Shown here: piece by piece, positions 37,730 to 46,252 of the stretch
Position numbering within the stretch: the first letter of the stretch is position 1
Layout: the number at the start of each line of letters is the position of its first letter
Assembly (NCBI RefSeq): GCF_012972705.2
Contig: NZ_JABCSC020000002.1
Location: forward strand, 620,001-684,000
Direction: 5' to 3'
Origin: Uliginosibacterium aquaticum
GTDB lineage: Bacteria; Pseudomonadota; Gammaproteobacteria; Burkholderiales; Rhodocyclaceae
Length of the DNA: 64,000 nucleotides
Notes under the pieces: model-generated
What the model was told of the DNA's origin: nothing
Seen by the model: the letters and a program-made list of their open reading frames with translations, nothing else
The model's database searches: none
Program-made: the position numbers and the translations under genes

Positions 37730-39175
37730 ATGCACAAAATCCTTGGCAGCCTGCTGCTCGCCAGCTGCACCCTCGCCTCGTCGCTGGCCCACGCCGCCAG
37801 TGCCTCCGAGATCACCCGCAGCATGATGCCGGGCTGGAATCTCGGCAACGCGCTCGATGCCATCGGCGGTGAAACCAACTGGGGCAACCCCAAGACCACC
37901 CGGGCCATGATTGACAAGGTCCGCAGCGCCGGTTTCAAGAGCCTGCGCGTACCGGTGAGCTGGGATGACTACACCTCCGGCAGCAGCTACAGCATTGCCA
38001 GCACCCGCCTGGACCGGGTTGAGGAGGTCGTGAACTACGGCCTTGCCAATGGCATGTACGTGATCATCAACGTGCATCACCACAATGGCTGGGAAGCCCC
38101 CACCTATGCCAACCAGAGCACGGCCAAGGATCGCCTCGGCAAGCTATGGCAACAGATTGCCACCCGCTTCAAGGGCTACGACGAACACCTGATCTTCGAA
38201 GTCATGAACGAACCGCGCAGCGGCGAGGACTGGACCGGCACAGCCGAGAACTACGCCGTGGTCAATACACTCAACGCCGCAGCGCTGAGCACCATCCGCG
38301 CCACCGGAGGCAACAATGCCAGCCGCCTGGTCATGCTGCCGAGCTATGTGGCCGGTCCGTGGGACGTGCAGATCAATGCCCTGAGCCTGCCGGCAGACAA
38401 CATGCTGGCCGCCTCCATCCATGCTTACATCCCGTACGCCTTCGCGATGGAATATCCGGGCAGCAGCAGCTTCACCGATACGGCGCTGGTCGATTCCGTG
38501 TTCGCCGGCCTCAACACCCGTTTCATTGCCAAGGGCATTCCGGTGGTGATGGGCGAATGGGGTACGACGAACAAGGGCAATTACACCGAACGCGTGAAGC
38601 ACGCTGAGTACTACGTAAAAGCCGCCGCTAAACTGGGCATCCCGGTCATCGTGTGGGACAACAATGTTTTCAACACCGGCGGCGAAGCCTTTGGTCTGCT
38701 CAATCGCAGCACGCTCAGCTGGACCTATCCGGAAATCGTCACCGCCATCATGCAGGGCGCTTCCACGATGAGCGGTGCCAGTTCGAGTGCTGCCGCATCG
38801 GCGGCCAGTTCATCCAAGGCGGCAGCCTCCAGCAGCGCAGCAAGCAGCTCATCCAAAGCCTCCTCGGCAGCCAGCACCTCCTCTGCCGCGGCTTCGTCCG
38901 TTGCCAGTTCCTCCAAAGCAGCCTCCTCAGCCACCTCTTCGGCCAGCGCCACGCCCGCCCTGCTCGGCACCGGCGACTACCCCACCGGCTTTTCCAAGTG
39001 CTCGGCTGAGAACGCCACCTGCACGGTCCCCACCGGCACCGGCTGGGTCGCGTTCGGCCGCAAAGGCAAATGGGTAGCCAGAAATGTCGGTGTCGGCAAG
39101 AGCATTGCCTGCAGCGTCGCCGCTTTCGGCAGCAACCCGGGCGGCAACCCCAATAAGTGCGCATATCAGAAGTAA
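37730..39175 (+). CDS. Secreted GH5 cellulase with Ser/Ala linker and C-terminal 4-Cys module
   Basis: The 481-residue precursor has a Sec signal peptide (cleavage near residue 23, AHA-A). The GH5 domain covers about 27-345: INVHHHNGW, acid/base E161 in FEVMNEP and nucleophile E276 in VVMGEWGTTN. A 60-residue Ser/Ala linker follows (about 349-410). The last 67 residues (415-481) form a small domain with four cysteines (C424, C431, C461, C477) and FGRKGKW and AFGSNPGG motifs. This module resembles those at the ends of secreted polysaccharide-active proteins and may bind carbohydrate. Endo-beta-1,4-glucanase activity is the best guess. A strong terminator follows. Confidence 0.92.
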   Translation: MHKILGSLLLASCTLASSLAHAASASEITRSMMPGWNLGNALDAIGGETNWGNPKTTRAMIDKVRSAGFKSLRVPVSWDDYTSGSSYSIASTRLDRVEEVVNYGLANGMYVIINVHHHNGWEAPTYANQSTAKDRLGKLWQQIATRFKGYDEHLIFEVMNEPRSGEDWTGTAENYAVVNTLNAAALSTIRATGGNNASRLVMLPSYVAGPWDVQINALSLPADNMLAASIHAYIPYAFAMEYPGSSSFTDTALVDSVFAGLNTRFIAKGIPVVMGEWGTTNKGNYTERVKHAEYYVKAAAKLGIPVIVWDNNVFNTGGEAFGLLNRSTLSWTYPEIVTAIMQGASTMSGASSSAAASAASSSKAAASSSAASSSSKASSAASTSSAAASSVASSSKAASSATSSASATPALLGTGDYPTGFSKCSAENATCTVPTGTGWVAFGRKGKWVARNVGVGKSIACSVAAFGSNPGGNPNKCAYQK

Positions 39176-39194
39176 GTCATCACGTCGGCAGTAC

Positions 39195-39230
39195 AACGGG
39201 CCCGTCCTGCAAGACGGGCCCGTTTTTTTT
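39195..39230 (+). terminator. Rho-independent terminator of the cellulase gene
   Basis: A perfect 12-bp stem AACGGGCCCGTC/GACGGGCCCGTT with a 6-base loop is followed by eight T. Confidence 0.95.
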
Positions 39231-39244
39231 CCCAGACAACCGCA

Positions 39245-39273
39245 TTGACTATATCGCTATGTAGTTATATATT
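39245..39273 (+). promoter_or_regulatory. Sigma-70-like promoter of the DUF4395 gene
   Basis: TTGACT at 39245-39250 and TATATT at 39268-39273 are separated by 17 bases, in an unusually AT-rich stretch. The spacer and -10 form an imperfect dyad (CTATAT...ATGTAG) that could bind a repressor. The ATG lies 33 bases downstream after AGGAG. Confidence 0.6.
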
Positions 39274-39305
39274 TATATCCCACTCACGCTTTTCAGGAGC
39301 TCCCC

Positions 39306-39728
39306 ATGCTGCGCTTCGACGTACCGCCGGTGTGGTCCAACGCCGCCCGCCTCGATGGCCTCACCACCTTCATCATCGCCGTCATCGCCCTGGCCGGCTT
39401 CCCCTATCTGGTGCCGCTGCTGATCGTACAAGGTCTGGTACGAGGCTTCATCGGCCACTACAAGTGCCCCTCGCACCGGCTCTACGCAGCCCTGCTCGAA
39501 AAGCTCGGCAAGGCTGGCAAGAAGGAAAATGCGGGCGCCAAGATGTTTGCCAACAAACTGCTGTTCATCGCCAGTACGGTGGCAACGGGCCTCTATCTGG
39601 CCGGCAGCGGAATGTGGATCGTGCCGGTCACCGTCCTGGCCGTGTTCTCCTTCCTGGAATGGGCCTTCTCCTTCTGCGTGGCCTGCTGGGCCTATAGCGC
39701 CTGGTATCAGCTACGCGGCCAGCACTGA
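39306..39728 (+). CDS. DUF4395 inner-membrane protein
   Basis: The 140-residue protein has four hydrophobic segments in two pairs (about 21-48 and 85-130) and begins MLRFDVPPVWSNAARLDG. The motif FIGHYKCPSHRLYAAL and CVACWAYSAW match the DUF4395 family by pattern; some members lie beside thioredoxin genes, and the family function is not established. The start has AGGAG seven bases upstream, a good -35/-10 precedes it, and a terminator follows, so it is a self-standing gene. Confidence 0.75.
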   Translation: MLRFDVPPVWSNAARLDGLTTFIIAVIALAGFPYLVPLLIVQGLVRGFIGHYKCPSHRLYAALLEKLGKAGKKENAGAKMFANKLLFIASTVATGLYLAGSGMWIVPVTVLAVFSFLEWAFSFCVACWAYSAWYQLRGQH

Positions 39729-39744
39729 ACGCGCCTCAGCCAGA

Positions 39745-39780
39745 AGCCTCTCCCGGTATGCGCCGGGAGAGGCTTTTTCT
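39745..39780 (+). terminator. Rho-independent terminator of the DUF4395 gene
   Basis: A perfect 12-bp stem AGCCTCTCCCGG/CCGGGAGAGGCT with a 6-base loop is followed by TTTTCT. Confidence 0.92.
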
Positions 39781-39845
39781 TTGCGAAAACGACGGAAGGC
39801 CGGCTTGAGCCGATGCTTCAGGCTGGATTTCGGGCGCGCGCGTAA

Positions 39846-39874
39846 TTATGATCAATCCACATAATTGATCATAA
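39846..39874. promoter_or_regulatory. Perfect AT-rich palindrome upstream of the AAA ATPase gene
   Basis: TTATGATCAAT (39846-39856) and ATTGATCATAA (39864-39874) form a perfect 11-bp inverted repeat with a 7-base spacer, ending 12 bases before the ATG of the ATPase gene. In a GC-rich region this is a strong operator candidate. The binding protein is unknown. Confidence 0.6.
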
Positions 39875-39886
39875 AGCGGGCTCGAC

Positions 39887-40972
39887 ATGGCCTCTCCTGA
39901 TTACTGGCACTATCCTCGCAGCGCACTGGCCGACTCGGTGCTGATGGCTTTCGACAGCGGCCTCTCCCATGCCCTGACAATGTTTGCCCCACGCCGCATG
40001 GGCAAGACCGAATTCCTCCTGCAGGATCTCGCGCCGCGCGCCGAGGAGCACGGCTGGCGGGTTTTCTACCACTCCTTCATGACCGATGGCGACGAGGCCG
40101 GCGAAGTTTTCCGCCTCTCTCTTGCCGAATTCGCAGCAGGCCGCCTCAAGCGCTGGCTCAAACCGCTCACCGCCCGCGTCTCGGCCGAACTGCTGGGCGT
40201 GAAAGCAGAACTCGGCAGCCAGCCCACCAGCGCACCGCACTCGCTGACCGAGGTCGTGCAGGCATTGGCCAGTGGCGGGCGCTGCCTGCTGCTGCTGGAC
40301 GAAGCCCAGATCCTCACCCGCCTGCCGCGCAACGAGGAATTGCTCGGCGGCCTGCGCACCGGCCTCGACATCAACAAGGATCAGCTCAAGGTGCTGTTCA
40401 CCGGCTCCTCACGCGAAGGCCTGCGGCGCATGTTCTCGGAAGCGCGCGCGCCCTTCTTCCACTTCGGCACCAATATCGAGCTGCCAACCCTGGATCGTGG
40501 TTTCTGCAGCCATCTGGCCGCCGCTTTCACGCGCTCCACGGGCCGAGCGCTGGATGAATCGCGTCTGTGGGAAGAGTTCCAGGCCACCGGCCATGTGCCG
40601 GGGCGCTTGCGCGCAGTGGTCGAAGCCATGGTGCTGAACGCTGATCTGAGCCTGGCCGAAGCGGTAGCCCTGAAACTGCACGACGTACACGACGAAGCTC
40701 AGTACGCCAAGATTCTCAAGGCGCTGCCCATCCTCGACCGGCTGGTGCTGCAGGCCGTGCTCGCCAGCGCGCCGCTGTTCGCCGAAGACACCCGGGCGCG
40801 CATGGGCACCACCCTCGGCGCCGCCACCCCGAGCACGACGGCCGTACAGTCCGCCGCCGAACGCCTGCTGCGCGACGAAATCATCACCCGCCGCGAGCGC
40901 GGGCAATATGAAATTTCCGACCCCGGTTTTTCGCACTGGCTGCAAGCCCTGGCAGGAGATACGCAAGCATGA
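39887..40972 (+). CDS. AAA/STAND-type ATP-binding protein with C-terminal winged-helix-like region
   Basis: The 361-residue protein has a Walker A motif in FAPRRMGKTEFLL (residues about 33-45), Walker B in CLLLLDEAQ (about 138) and a sensor-like FTGSSREGL. The C-terminal 90 residues (ILDRLVLQAVL... RLLRDEIITRRERGQYEISD) look like a winged helix. The layout resembles the ATPase_2/STAND-like family of bacterial ATP-binding proteins. The function is unknown; regulatory or defence roles are inferred for such families. It has a palindrome upstream, and its stop overlaps the next gene's ATG. Confidence 0.78.
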   Translation: MASPDYWHYPRSALADSVLMAFDSGLSHALTMFAPRRMGKTEFLLQDLAPRAEEHGWRVFYHSFMTDGDEAGEVFRLSLAEFAAGRLKRWLKPLTARVSAELLGVKAELGSQPTSAPHSLTEVVQALASGGRCLLLLDEAQILTRLPRNEELLGGLRTGLDINKDQLKVLFTGSSREGLRRMFSEARAPFFHFGTNIELPTLDRGFCSHLAAAFTRSTGRALDESRLWEEFQATGHVPGRLRAVVEAMVLNADLSLAEAVALKLHDVHDEAQYAKILKALPILDRLVLQAVLASAPLFAEDTRARMGTTLGAATPSTTAVQSAAERLLRDEIITRRERGQYEISDPGFSHWLQALAGDTQA

Positions 40973-41346
40973 CTTCATGGGCAGACATCCCTGAAATCAT
41001 CCAGCAGATCACGCCCTGGATCGGCCCTGCAATCGGCGTACTCATAGCCCTTTATCTTCTGAAAACGGGGCTCCGCAGTCTCAGGCAGCGCATGAAATTC
41101 GAGGCCAACGCGCAAGCAGCGAGCGCCAGGGTATTGAGTCTCTATGAAACAGGAAACCTCAGTGGCGACACCACATGGGTAAATCTGTGCGTCGAGATCC
41201 AGTGCAATGACGGCGTGCCACCCTTTGTCACGACAATCTGTGAGTCCGGGCCGCAAGTCAGGCGGCACAAGATCAGCATCGGCAGCATTCTTCAGGTTCG
41301 AGTTCTGCCTGAGATGCCCAACCGAGTAGAGGTGCTATGGAAATGA
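40969..41346 (+). CDS. Small membrane protein coupled to the ATPase, unknown family
   Basis: The 125-residue protein starts at an ATG overlapping the ATPase stop (ATGA). One hydrophobic helix lies at about 14-34 (IGPAIGVLIALYLL), then a basic turn (RSLRQRMKFE) and a C-terminal soluble domain of about 85 residues with beta character (WVNLCVEIQCNDGVPPF, SIGSILQVRVLPE). I do not recognise it. Coupling suggests it anchors the ATPase or relays a signal to it. Confidence 0.65.
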   Translation: MTSWADIPEIIQQITPWIGPAIGVLIALYLLKTGLRSLRQRMKFEANAQAASARVLSLYETGNLSGDTTWVNLCVEIQCNDGVPPFVTTICESGPQVRRHKISIGSILQVRVLPEMPNRVEVLWK

Positions 41347-41395
41347 TCACGCCAAAAACGCCAGGCTTTACTCCTTCTGATCAGGAACAGAAATC

Positions 41396-42487
41396 ATGAA
41401 ATCCCGCAAACTCCGCCTCTCCCTGCTGATCGGTCTGCCACTGCTGGCCGTGCTGCTCGTGGCCGGCTACTTTGCCGCGCTGCACATCCTCAAGCAGCAG
41501 ATTGTCGCCGCGCTGGGCACCACCGGTGAAGTGCGCGAGATCCGCATCAGCCTCGCCCATATCGAGATCGAAGGGCTGCGCATCAAGGCCAGCCGCCCCG
41601 GCTGGCCAGCTGCCGACGAGTTACGCGCCGAACGTGTGAGCGTCACCCCGGCACTACGCAGCCTGCTCTCGTCCACCATCGTGGTCCGCTCGATCGCAAT
41701 CGAGGATGCCGCCCTGAGCGTGCTGCGCAGCCGCGCCGGCCTCAAGATCCTGCCGGCCCTGCTCGAGGCACCCGCCAAACCCGCCGCAAAGCCGGAAGCA
41801 GCGCCCGCTGCCAGCACGAGCGGGCCGAAGATCCGCATCGAACGCATCACGCTCGCCAACAGCCGTGTCGATTTCTTTGATGCCACGGTCGCCGCCAAGC
41901 CCCTGCACATCCCGCTCGACCAGATCGAGCTGTCACTCGAAGACCTGCTTCTGCCGGCCATGGACGAGCGCGCCCGGCTGCATCTGCAGGCCCGTGTCGC
42001 AGGCCAGGGCAGCCTGGCACTCGAAGGCGATCTGGTACCCGCCAATATGGACTCGGACCTGAGACTCAAACTCGCGAACGTGCCGCTCAAGCTCGTCGAG
42101 CCCTATCTCTTCAAGGGCAAGGCCGGCGAGATCAAGCGCGGCAGCCTGGCCCTGGATCTGCACTCAAAAGTGGCGCAGCGCCAGCTCAAGGCACCCGGCC
42201 ATATGGTCCTGAGCCAGCTCGAAATCGGCGGCCTTGCCGGCCTCACCCGTGAAGCTGCAGCCGCCTTTGCCCGCGCCAAGGGGCTGGACGCGGATACCCG
42301 GCGACCTGTCGACATGGACTTCACCCTGCAAGGCAATCTGGACGATGCGCGTTTCTCGTTGAACGAAGCAATCTATGCCCAAGGCGGGCTGGCCGCGCTG
42401 AAGCTGATCGGCCTGGGCAGCAACTCCGGCAGCAGCAGCTCGGGAGGCGGGCTGGGCGAGACCCTCAAGGGCTGGTTCGGCAAATAG
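41396..42487 (+). CDS. AsmA/DUF748-like periplasmic-anchored protein
   Basis: The 363-residue protein has an N-terminal helix (about 8-30) followed by an AsmA-type region: GEVREIRISLAHIEIEGLRI, VSVTPALRSLLSSTIVVRSI and IRIERITLANSRVDFFD repeat a beta-strand pattern seen in DUF748/AsmA proteins. Such proteins act in outer-membrane biogenesis or lipid movement between membranes. An Ala/Pro-rich linker lies at about 122-142 and the tail is Gly/Ser-rich (GSSSSGGG). AGGAAC precedes the ATG. Family call is by pattern. Confidence 0.72.
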   Translation: MKSRKLRLSLLIGLPLLAVLLVAGYFAALHILKQQIVAALGTTGEVREIRISLAHIEIEGLRIKASRPGWPAADELRAERVSVTPALRSLLSSTIVVRSIAIEDAALSVLRSRAGLKILPALLEAPAKPAAKPEAAPAASTSGPKIRIERITLANSRVDFFDATVAAKPLHIPLDQIELSLEDLLLPAMDERARLHLQARVAGQGSLALEGDLVPANMDSDLRLKLANVPLKLVEPYLFKGKAGEIKRGSLALDLHSKVAQRQLKAPGHMVLSQLEIGGLAGLTREAAAAFARAKGLDADTRRPVDMDFTLQGNLDDARFSLNEAIYAQGGLAALKLIGLGSNSGSSSSGGGLGETLKGWFGK

Positions 42488-42602
42488 CCTCCGGCTGTTC
42501 GCGCGCCGTTCGACGCGCGCAGGATCACGTCAGGAAGAAAGCACTTGGCGGCGCCCCCTTGCTCTCGTTAGGGTCGCGAAAAAACAGGCCAAGGGGATAA
42601 AA

Positions 42603-42944
42603 ATGAAGAGCTTTTTCAGGACGTTGTTCGGGATTCGCACCAAGCGCAGGGCTTTGCCGGTCACCCCGGCACCCCAGGTGGGCGCCTACATCACCCGCAA
42701 CGGTTACAAGATCAAGGTTACCCAGCCCTGCAGTGTGGAACTGTGGGATTGGCTGCTCCTGGCCGGCTGGCGGGTGATCCCGGTGCGCAATGACCGCCGC
42801 GCCAGCGTACGTCTGCCGGACGAAGCCATGCCGCTCCTCGGGGCCGCCAGCATCGAGCAGCGCCAGCGGGTTCTCGATGGCTTCATGGCCTCGGTGCGAA
42901 GCTCGCGCCAGGGTCGGTCAGCCAGCCGCCCGACCCGCCACTGA
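42603..42944 (+). CDS. Hypothetical basic protein
   Basis: The 113-residue protein is rich in Arg and ends in a basic tail (SRQGRSASRPTRH). Its middle (YITRNGYKIKVTQPCSVELWDWLLLAGWRVIPVRNDRR) looks like a small alpha/beta domain. An AAGGGG site precedes the ATG by seven bases, which supports translation. I do not recognise a family. It converges on the beta-propeller gene, three bases away. Confidence 0.55.
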   Translation: MKSFFRTLFGIRTKRRALPVTPAPQVGAYITRNGYKIKVTQPCSVELWDWLLLAGWRVIPVRNDRRASVRLPDEAMPLLGAASIEQRQRVLDGFMASVRSSRQGRSASRPTRH

Positions 42945-42947
42945 GCC

Positions 42948-44216
42948 TCAGGCGCTGGCAAACACCTCGGCCACCAGCTGATCCCGCAGGGCCAGCCCGG
43001 CCCGGCCATCGGGCCCGATGACAAACACTCCGCGGCCATTGGAATAGACGATGCTGCCATCCGTGCCGAGATCGTAAGAGGCCACATTGGTGGCCAGTAC
43101 GGTTTCCAGTCCCGCCCGGGTACGGCTCACCAGCTCCCAGCTGCTTGGCACCAGCGACGCCACGCCCTGCACCGGTCGCTCGCTGCGCAGGGCCTTCTCC
43201 GCATCGATGCGCCGCCCTTGCAATAGGATGCTCTTCAGATCGGCCTGCACCGCCGGCCCGGATGCACTGGTCAGCGGCTTGCGGGTGTACATCAGCGAGA
43301 AGAAGTTCAGGTAGTGAAATACCGCCCGCAACAGGCGGAAAGGGAACAGCAAGGTATCCACAAACATGCTCGCACTGCCGTAGCGCGGCAGCTCATAGGG
43401 GCGACGGATGAAGAGCAGGTCACCCGCCGGGCTCACACGAGGCTTGAGAAAATCGAAACGCGGATTCTCGAGAATGGGCGCGACGCTGCCGGTATCCATA
43501 TCCAGCATCTGGATGCTCGCATTGCCCTGCGCCACGATGTAACCATTCTCGTCGCGTGCCAGCCCTGAGGACTGGAACAGCAGGCGCCGCGGCGCATCCG
43601 GAATCCAGGCCGGCGCCGCATCCACGGTATCGCCCCCGGAGACCTCGCGGAAAGCGCTGCCGTCGCGATTGAACAATGCGAGATTGGCAATGCCGGCGGA
43701 CTGGCGTGAAGACGCCGCCAGTGTGGAACCGTCGGGCGACAGGCTCAGGTCTTCCAGATGCAGATGCTGACGCAGCAGCACCCGCAGCTCGTTGCCGCTG
43801 GCAGCTTCGCGCCGGAACAGGCCGCCAATGCCCTCATCCTTCAGGAAATACAGCAGATCGCCATTCGCCTCGAAAGCCGCAGTCGTGGCCAGCACAGGTT
43901 TGTCGCCCGCCTCGAAGTTGCGCATGTTGCCACCCGCCGAGATCCCGAAGCTGGTGCCCTGCTTCCAGCTGTGGCGATCACGTGCCCGTTCGCGGCGATC
44001 AATCGCCTCCTGCACATAGGGGCTGTGCAGTTGCTGCAGTTCGCCACCGTGCGGGCGCAGGAACAACAGGCCGTTCGAAAGGAAAGCAAAACCACGCTCG
44101 CTGCGCCCCGCCTCAGCCTGCTGCAGCGCAGTCTGAACAGCCGCTGGCGCAAGAAAGATCCGGTGAAACAAATAGGCCAAAACCCCCAGAAACAGCAGAC
44201 CAAGCAGAAGATGCAC
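42948..44216 (-). CDS. Membrane-anchored beta-propeller (TolB-like) protein
   Basis: The 422-residue protein has an N-terminal helix (about 2-22) and then repeated blade-like strands with phrases such as LSLSPDGSTLAASSRQSA, RVSPAGDLLFIRRP and SYDLGTDGSIVYSNGRG, suggesting a TolB/WD40-like propeller. A second hydrophobic stretch occurs around 275-300 (MFVDTLLFPFRLLRAVFHYL), odd for a plain propeller. The function is not known. It is downstream of ybaK on the same strand, 31 bases away. Confidence 0.65.
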   Translation of the reverse strand: MHLLLGLLFLGVLAYLFHRIFLAPAAVQTALQQAEAGRSERGFAFLSNGLLFLRPHGGELQQLHSPYVQEAIDRRERARDRHSWKQGTSFGISAGGNMRNFEAGDKPVLATTAAFEANGDLLYFLKDEGIGGLFRREAASGNELRVLLRQHLHLEDLSLSPDGSTLAASSRQSAGIANLALFNRDGSAFREVSGGDTVDAAPAWIPDAPRRLLFQSSGLARDENGYIVAQGNASIQMLDMDTGSVAPILENPRFDFLKPRVSPAGDLLFIRRPYELPRYGSASMFVDTLLFPFRLLRAVFHYLNFFSLMYTRKPLTSASGPAVQADLKSILLQGRRIDAEKALRSERPVQGVASLVPSSWELVSRTRAGLETVLATNVASYDLGTDGSIVYSNGRGVFVIGPDGRAGLALRDQLVAEVFASA

Positions 44217-44247
44217 CCCGACACTCCTCCTAAAGCGGCCTGCTCGT

Positions 44248-44730
44248 TCAGGCCATTACATCGACAAGTTCGGGCTTGAGTATAGCCACAACCGCCTGCG
44301 GCGAAATGCCGATCAGATAGCCACGCTTGCCACCGTTCAGATAGATCTGCGGCAGCGCGCAGATGCTTTGCTGCAGATAGACCGGCATCGCACGTTTGGT
44401 ACCGAAGGGACTGGTGCCGCCCACCATATAACCCGAGTGGCGATTGGCCACTTCAGGCGTGCAGGGTGTGATGCCCTTCACCCCGAGATGACGGGCGAGA
44501 TTCTTGGTGGAGACTTCGCGATCACCATGCATCAGCACGATCAAGGGGCGCTTCGCGTCATCCTCCATGATCAGGGTCTTGATCACGGCATGCTCATCGA
44601 CGCCCAGCTCACGGCTGCTGACCGCTGTACCGCCCTTCTCCTCGTAGTCGTAGAGATGGTCGGACCACTCGGCCTGGTGCTGGCGCAGCACGCGGATCGC
44701 GGCGGTAACGGGGGCTTTGCTGTCTTTCAT
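44248..44730 (-). CDS. ybaK: Cys-tRNA(Pro)/Cys-tRNA(Cys) deacylase
   Basis: YbaK/EbsC-type editing proteins hydrolyse misacylated Cys-tRNA(Pro). The 160 residues begin MKDSKAPVTAAIRVLRQH and carry KTLIMEDDAKRPLIVLMHGD, VGGTSPFGTKRAMPVYLQ and GGKRGYLIGISP, all YbaK-like. It is a single-domain stand-alone protein as usual. A dispersed repeat separates it from the FKBP gene, so its transcription may be independent. Confidence 0.93.
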   Translation of the reverse strand: MKDSKAPVTAAIRVLRQHQAEWSDHLYDYEEKGGTAVSSRELGVDEHAVIKTLIMEDDAKRPLIVLMHGDREVSTKNLARHLGVKGITPCTPEVANRHSGYMVGGTSPFGTKRAMPVYLQQSICALPQIYLNGGKRGYLIGISPQAVVAILKPELVDVMA

Positions 44731-44741
44731 GTCATTTTCCA

Positions 44742-44811
44742 GTCATTCCGGCGAAAGCCGGAACCCAGCGACACTCGCAAGCCACTGGATCCCGGCCTTC
44801 GCGGGGATGAC
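44742..44811. repeat. Dispersed palindromic intergenic repeat
   Basis: The segment starts GTCATTCCGGCGAAAGCCGG, then AACCCAG, a variable centre, and returns as CTGGATCCCGGCCTTCGCGG then GGATGAC. It is the familiar GTCATTCC...GGAATGAC type of imperfect palindrome widespread in betaproteobacterial genomes. It lies between the FKBP and ybaK genes. Its age and copy number cannot be judged here. Confidence 0.8.
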
Positions 44812-44825
44812 GCCCATTCAAAGCC

Positions 44826-45536
44826 TTATTGAACGTCCAGAAGTTCGACCTCAAACACCAGCGTGGCATTCGGAGGAATCACGCCGCCTGCGCCGCGCGC
44901 ACCATAGCCCAGCTCGGCCGGGATCAGCAGCTTGCGCGTGCCGCCCACCTTCATGCCCTGCACACCCTCATCCCAACCTGCGATGACACGACGGCCACCG
45001 AGCGGGAAGCTGAAAGGGTCTCCACGGTCCTTGCTCGAATCGAACTTCTCGCCGGTGGTGAGCCAGCCGGTGTAGTGCACCGACACATACTTGCCGGCCT
45101 TGGCTTCGGCGCCCGTGCCGAGGATGCTGTCGTCGTAAGTGAGGCCGGAGGCCGTGGTGATCGGGTCACGCATCGTCATGTCGAGCCCCGGCTCCACTTC
45201 GAGCAGTTCAACTTCGAAGACCAGGGTGGCATTCGGCGGAATCACGCCGCCTGCGCCATCTTCGCCATAGGCCAGATGGGGCGGGATCGTGAGCTTGCGC
45301 TTGCCACCCGGCAGCATGCCTTGCACGCCTTCGTCCCAACCCGGAATCACATGGCCGGCCCCCAGCGGGAAACCGAAGGGCTCGTTGCGATCCACGCTGG
45401 AATCGAACTTTTCGCCGGTGATCAGCCAGCCGGTGTAGTGCACGCGCACCGAACGGCCGGCCTGAGCGGCTTCGCCGCTGCCGGCGATGAGGTCTTCATA
45501 GATCAGGCCGCTGGCCGTGGTGATGGAATTGCTCAT
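44826..45536 (-). CDS. Tandem FKBP-type peptidyl-prolyl isomerase
   Basis: The 236-residue protein has two complete FKBP domains (about 8-113 and 125-234) with matching marks: VHYTGWL, GEKFDSS, VIPGWDEGVQGM or VIAGWDEGVQGM, AYGEDGAGGVIPPNATLVFEVEL and GYGARGAGGVIPPNATLVFEVEL. The domains appear at least half identical by eye. No signal peptide is seen, so it is probably cytoplasmic. Most bacterial FKBPs have one such domain; the duplication is unusual. Confidence 0.92.
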   Translation of the reverse strand: MSNSITTASGLIYEDLIAGSGEAAQAGRSVRVHYTGWLITGEKFDSSVDRNEPFGFPLGAGHVIPGWDEGVQGMLPGGKRKLTIPPHLAYGEDGAGGVIPPNATLVFEVELLEVEPGLDMTMRDPITTASGLTYDDSILGTGAEAKAGKYVSVHYTGWLTTGEKFDSSKDRGDPFSFPLGGRRVIAGWDEGVQGMKVGGTRKLLIPAELGYGARGAGGVIPPNATLVFEVELLDVQ

Positions 45537-45593
45537 GTCTGTCTCTCTTGCGGGGGAATGAAAGCCGCACAGCCCTCGGCTGCGCGACCAGGA

Positions 45594-46226
45594 TTACTTG
45601 GAAGTGGTACCGAAAATCTTGTCGCCCGCGTCACCCAGGCCCGGAATGATGTAACCGTTTTCATTCAGGTGACTGTCAATCGAGGCCGTCCAGCAACGTA
45701 CGTCCGGATGGGCTTTATCGATCGCCGCAATGCCTTCTGGCGCGGCCACCAGCACCAGCGCACGCACATCCTTGCAGCCGCGGCGCTTGAGCAGGTCGAT
45801 GGTGGCAATCATGGAGCCAGCGGTGGCCAGCATCGGATCGATGATCAGGGCCGTGCGTTCGGTGAGATTACCGACGAATTTCTCAAAGTAATGCTCGGGC
45901 TGCAGGGTTTCTTCGTTACGCGCAAGGCCCACCACGCTGATCTTGGCGCTGGGGATCATGTCCAGCACGCCATCGAGCATGCCAAGGCCGGCACGCAGGA
46001 TGGGCACCACGGTAACCTTCTTGCCCTTGATCTGCTGCACCACGGTCGGGCCGCTCCAGCAGTCGATCTCGACCGGGGCCAGCTCGAAATCGGCGGTGGC
46101 CTCGTAGGCCAGCAGGCGCGCGAGTTCAGCGGTGAGCTCGCGGAATTTCTTGGTCGAGATATCGGCCTCACGCATGAGACCGATCTTGTGTTGAACCAGG
46201 GGGTGTTTGACGGCAATGACCGGCAT
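45594..46226 (-). CDS. upp: Uracil phosphoribosyltransferase
   Basis: Upp makes UMP from uracil and PRPP. The 210 residues begin [19 protein letters not shown] and contain [10 protein letters not shown] and DPMLATAGS (the PRPP-binding motif), and the C-terminal [17 protein letters not shown]. It lies in a minus-strand row between the periplasmic binding protein gene and the FKBP gene. Confidence 0.97.
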   Translation of the reverse strand: MPVIAVKHPLVQHKIGLMREADISTKKFRELTAELARLLAYEATADFELAPVEIDCWSGPTVVQQIKGKKVTVVPILRAGLGMLDGVLDMIPSAKISVVGLARNEETLQPEHYFEKFVGNLTERTALIIDPMLATAGSMIATIDLLKRRGCKDVRALVLVAAPEGIAAIDKAHPDVRCWTASIDSHLNENGYIIPGLGDAGDKIFGTTSK

Positions 46227-46252
46227 GAAAAAAGACTCCTCTTCGGGGGAAC

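Noticed and set aside
38774-38960. Short tandem repeats of GCC/AGC type in the cellulase gene
   Set aside because: They encode the Ser/Ala linker in frame and need no other explanation; not a CRISPR or satellite.
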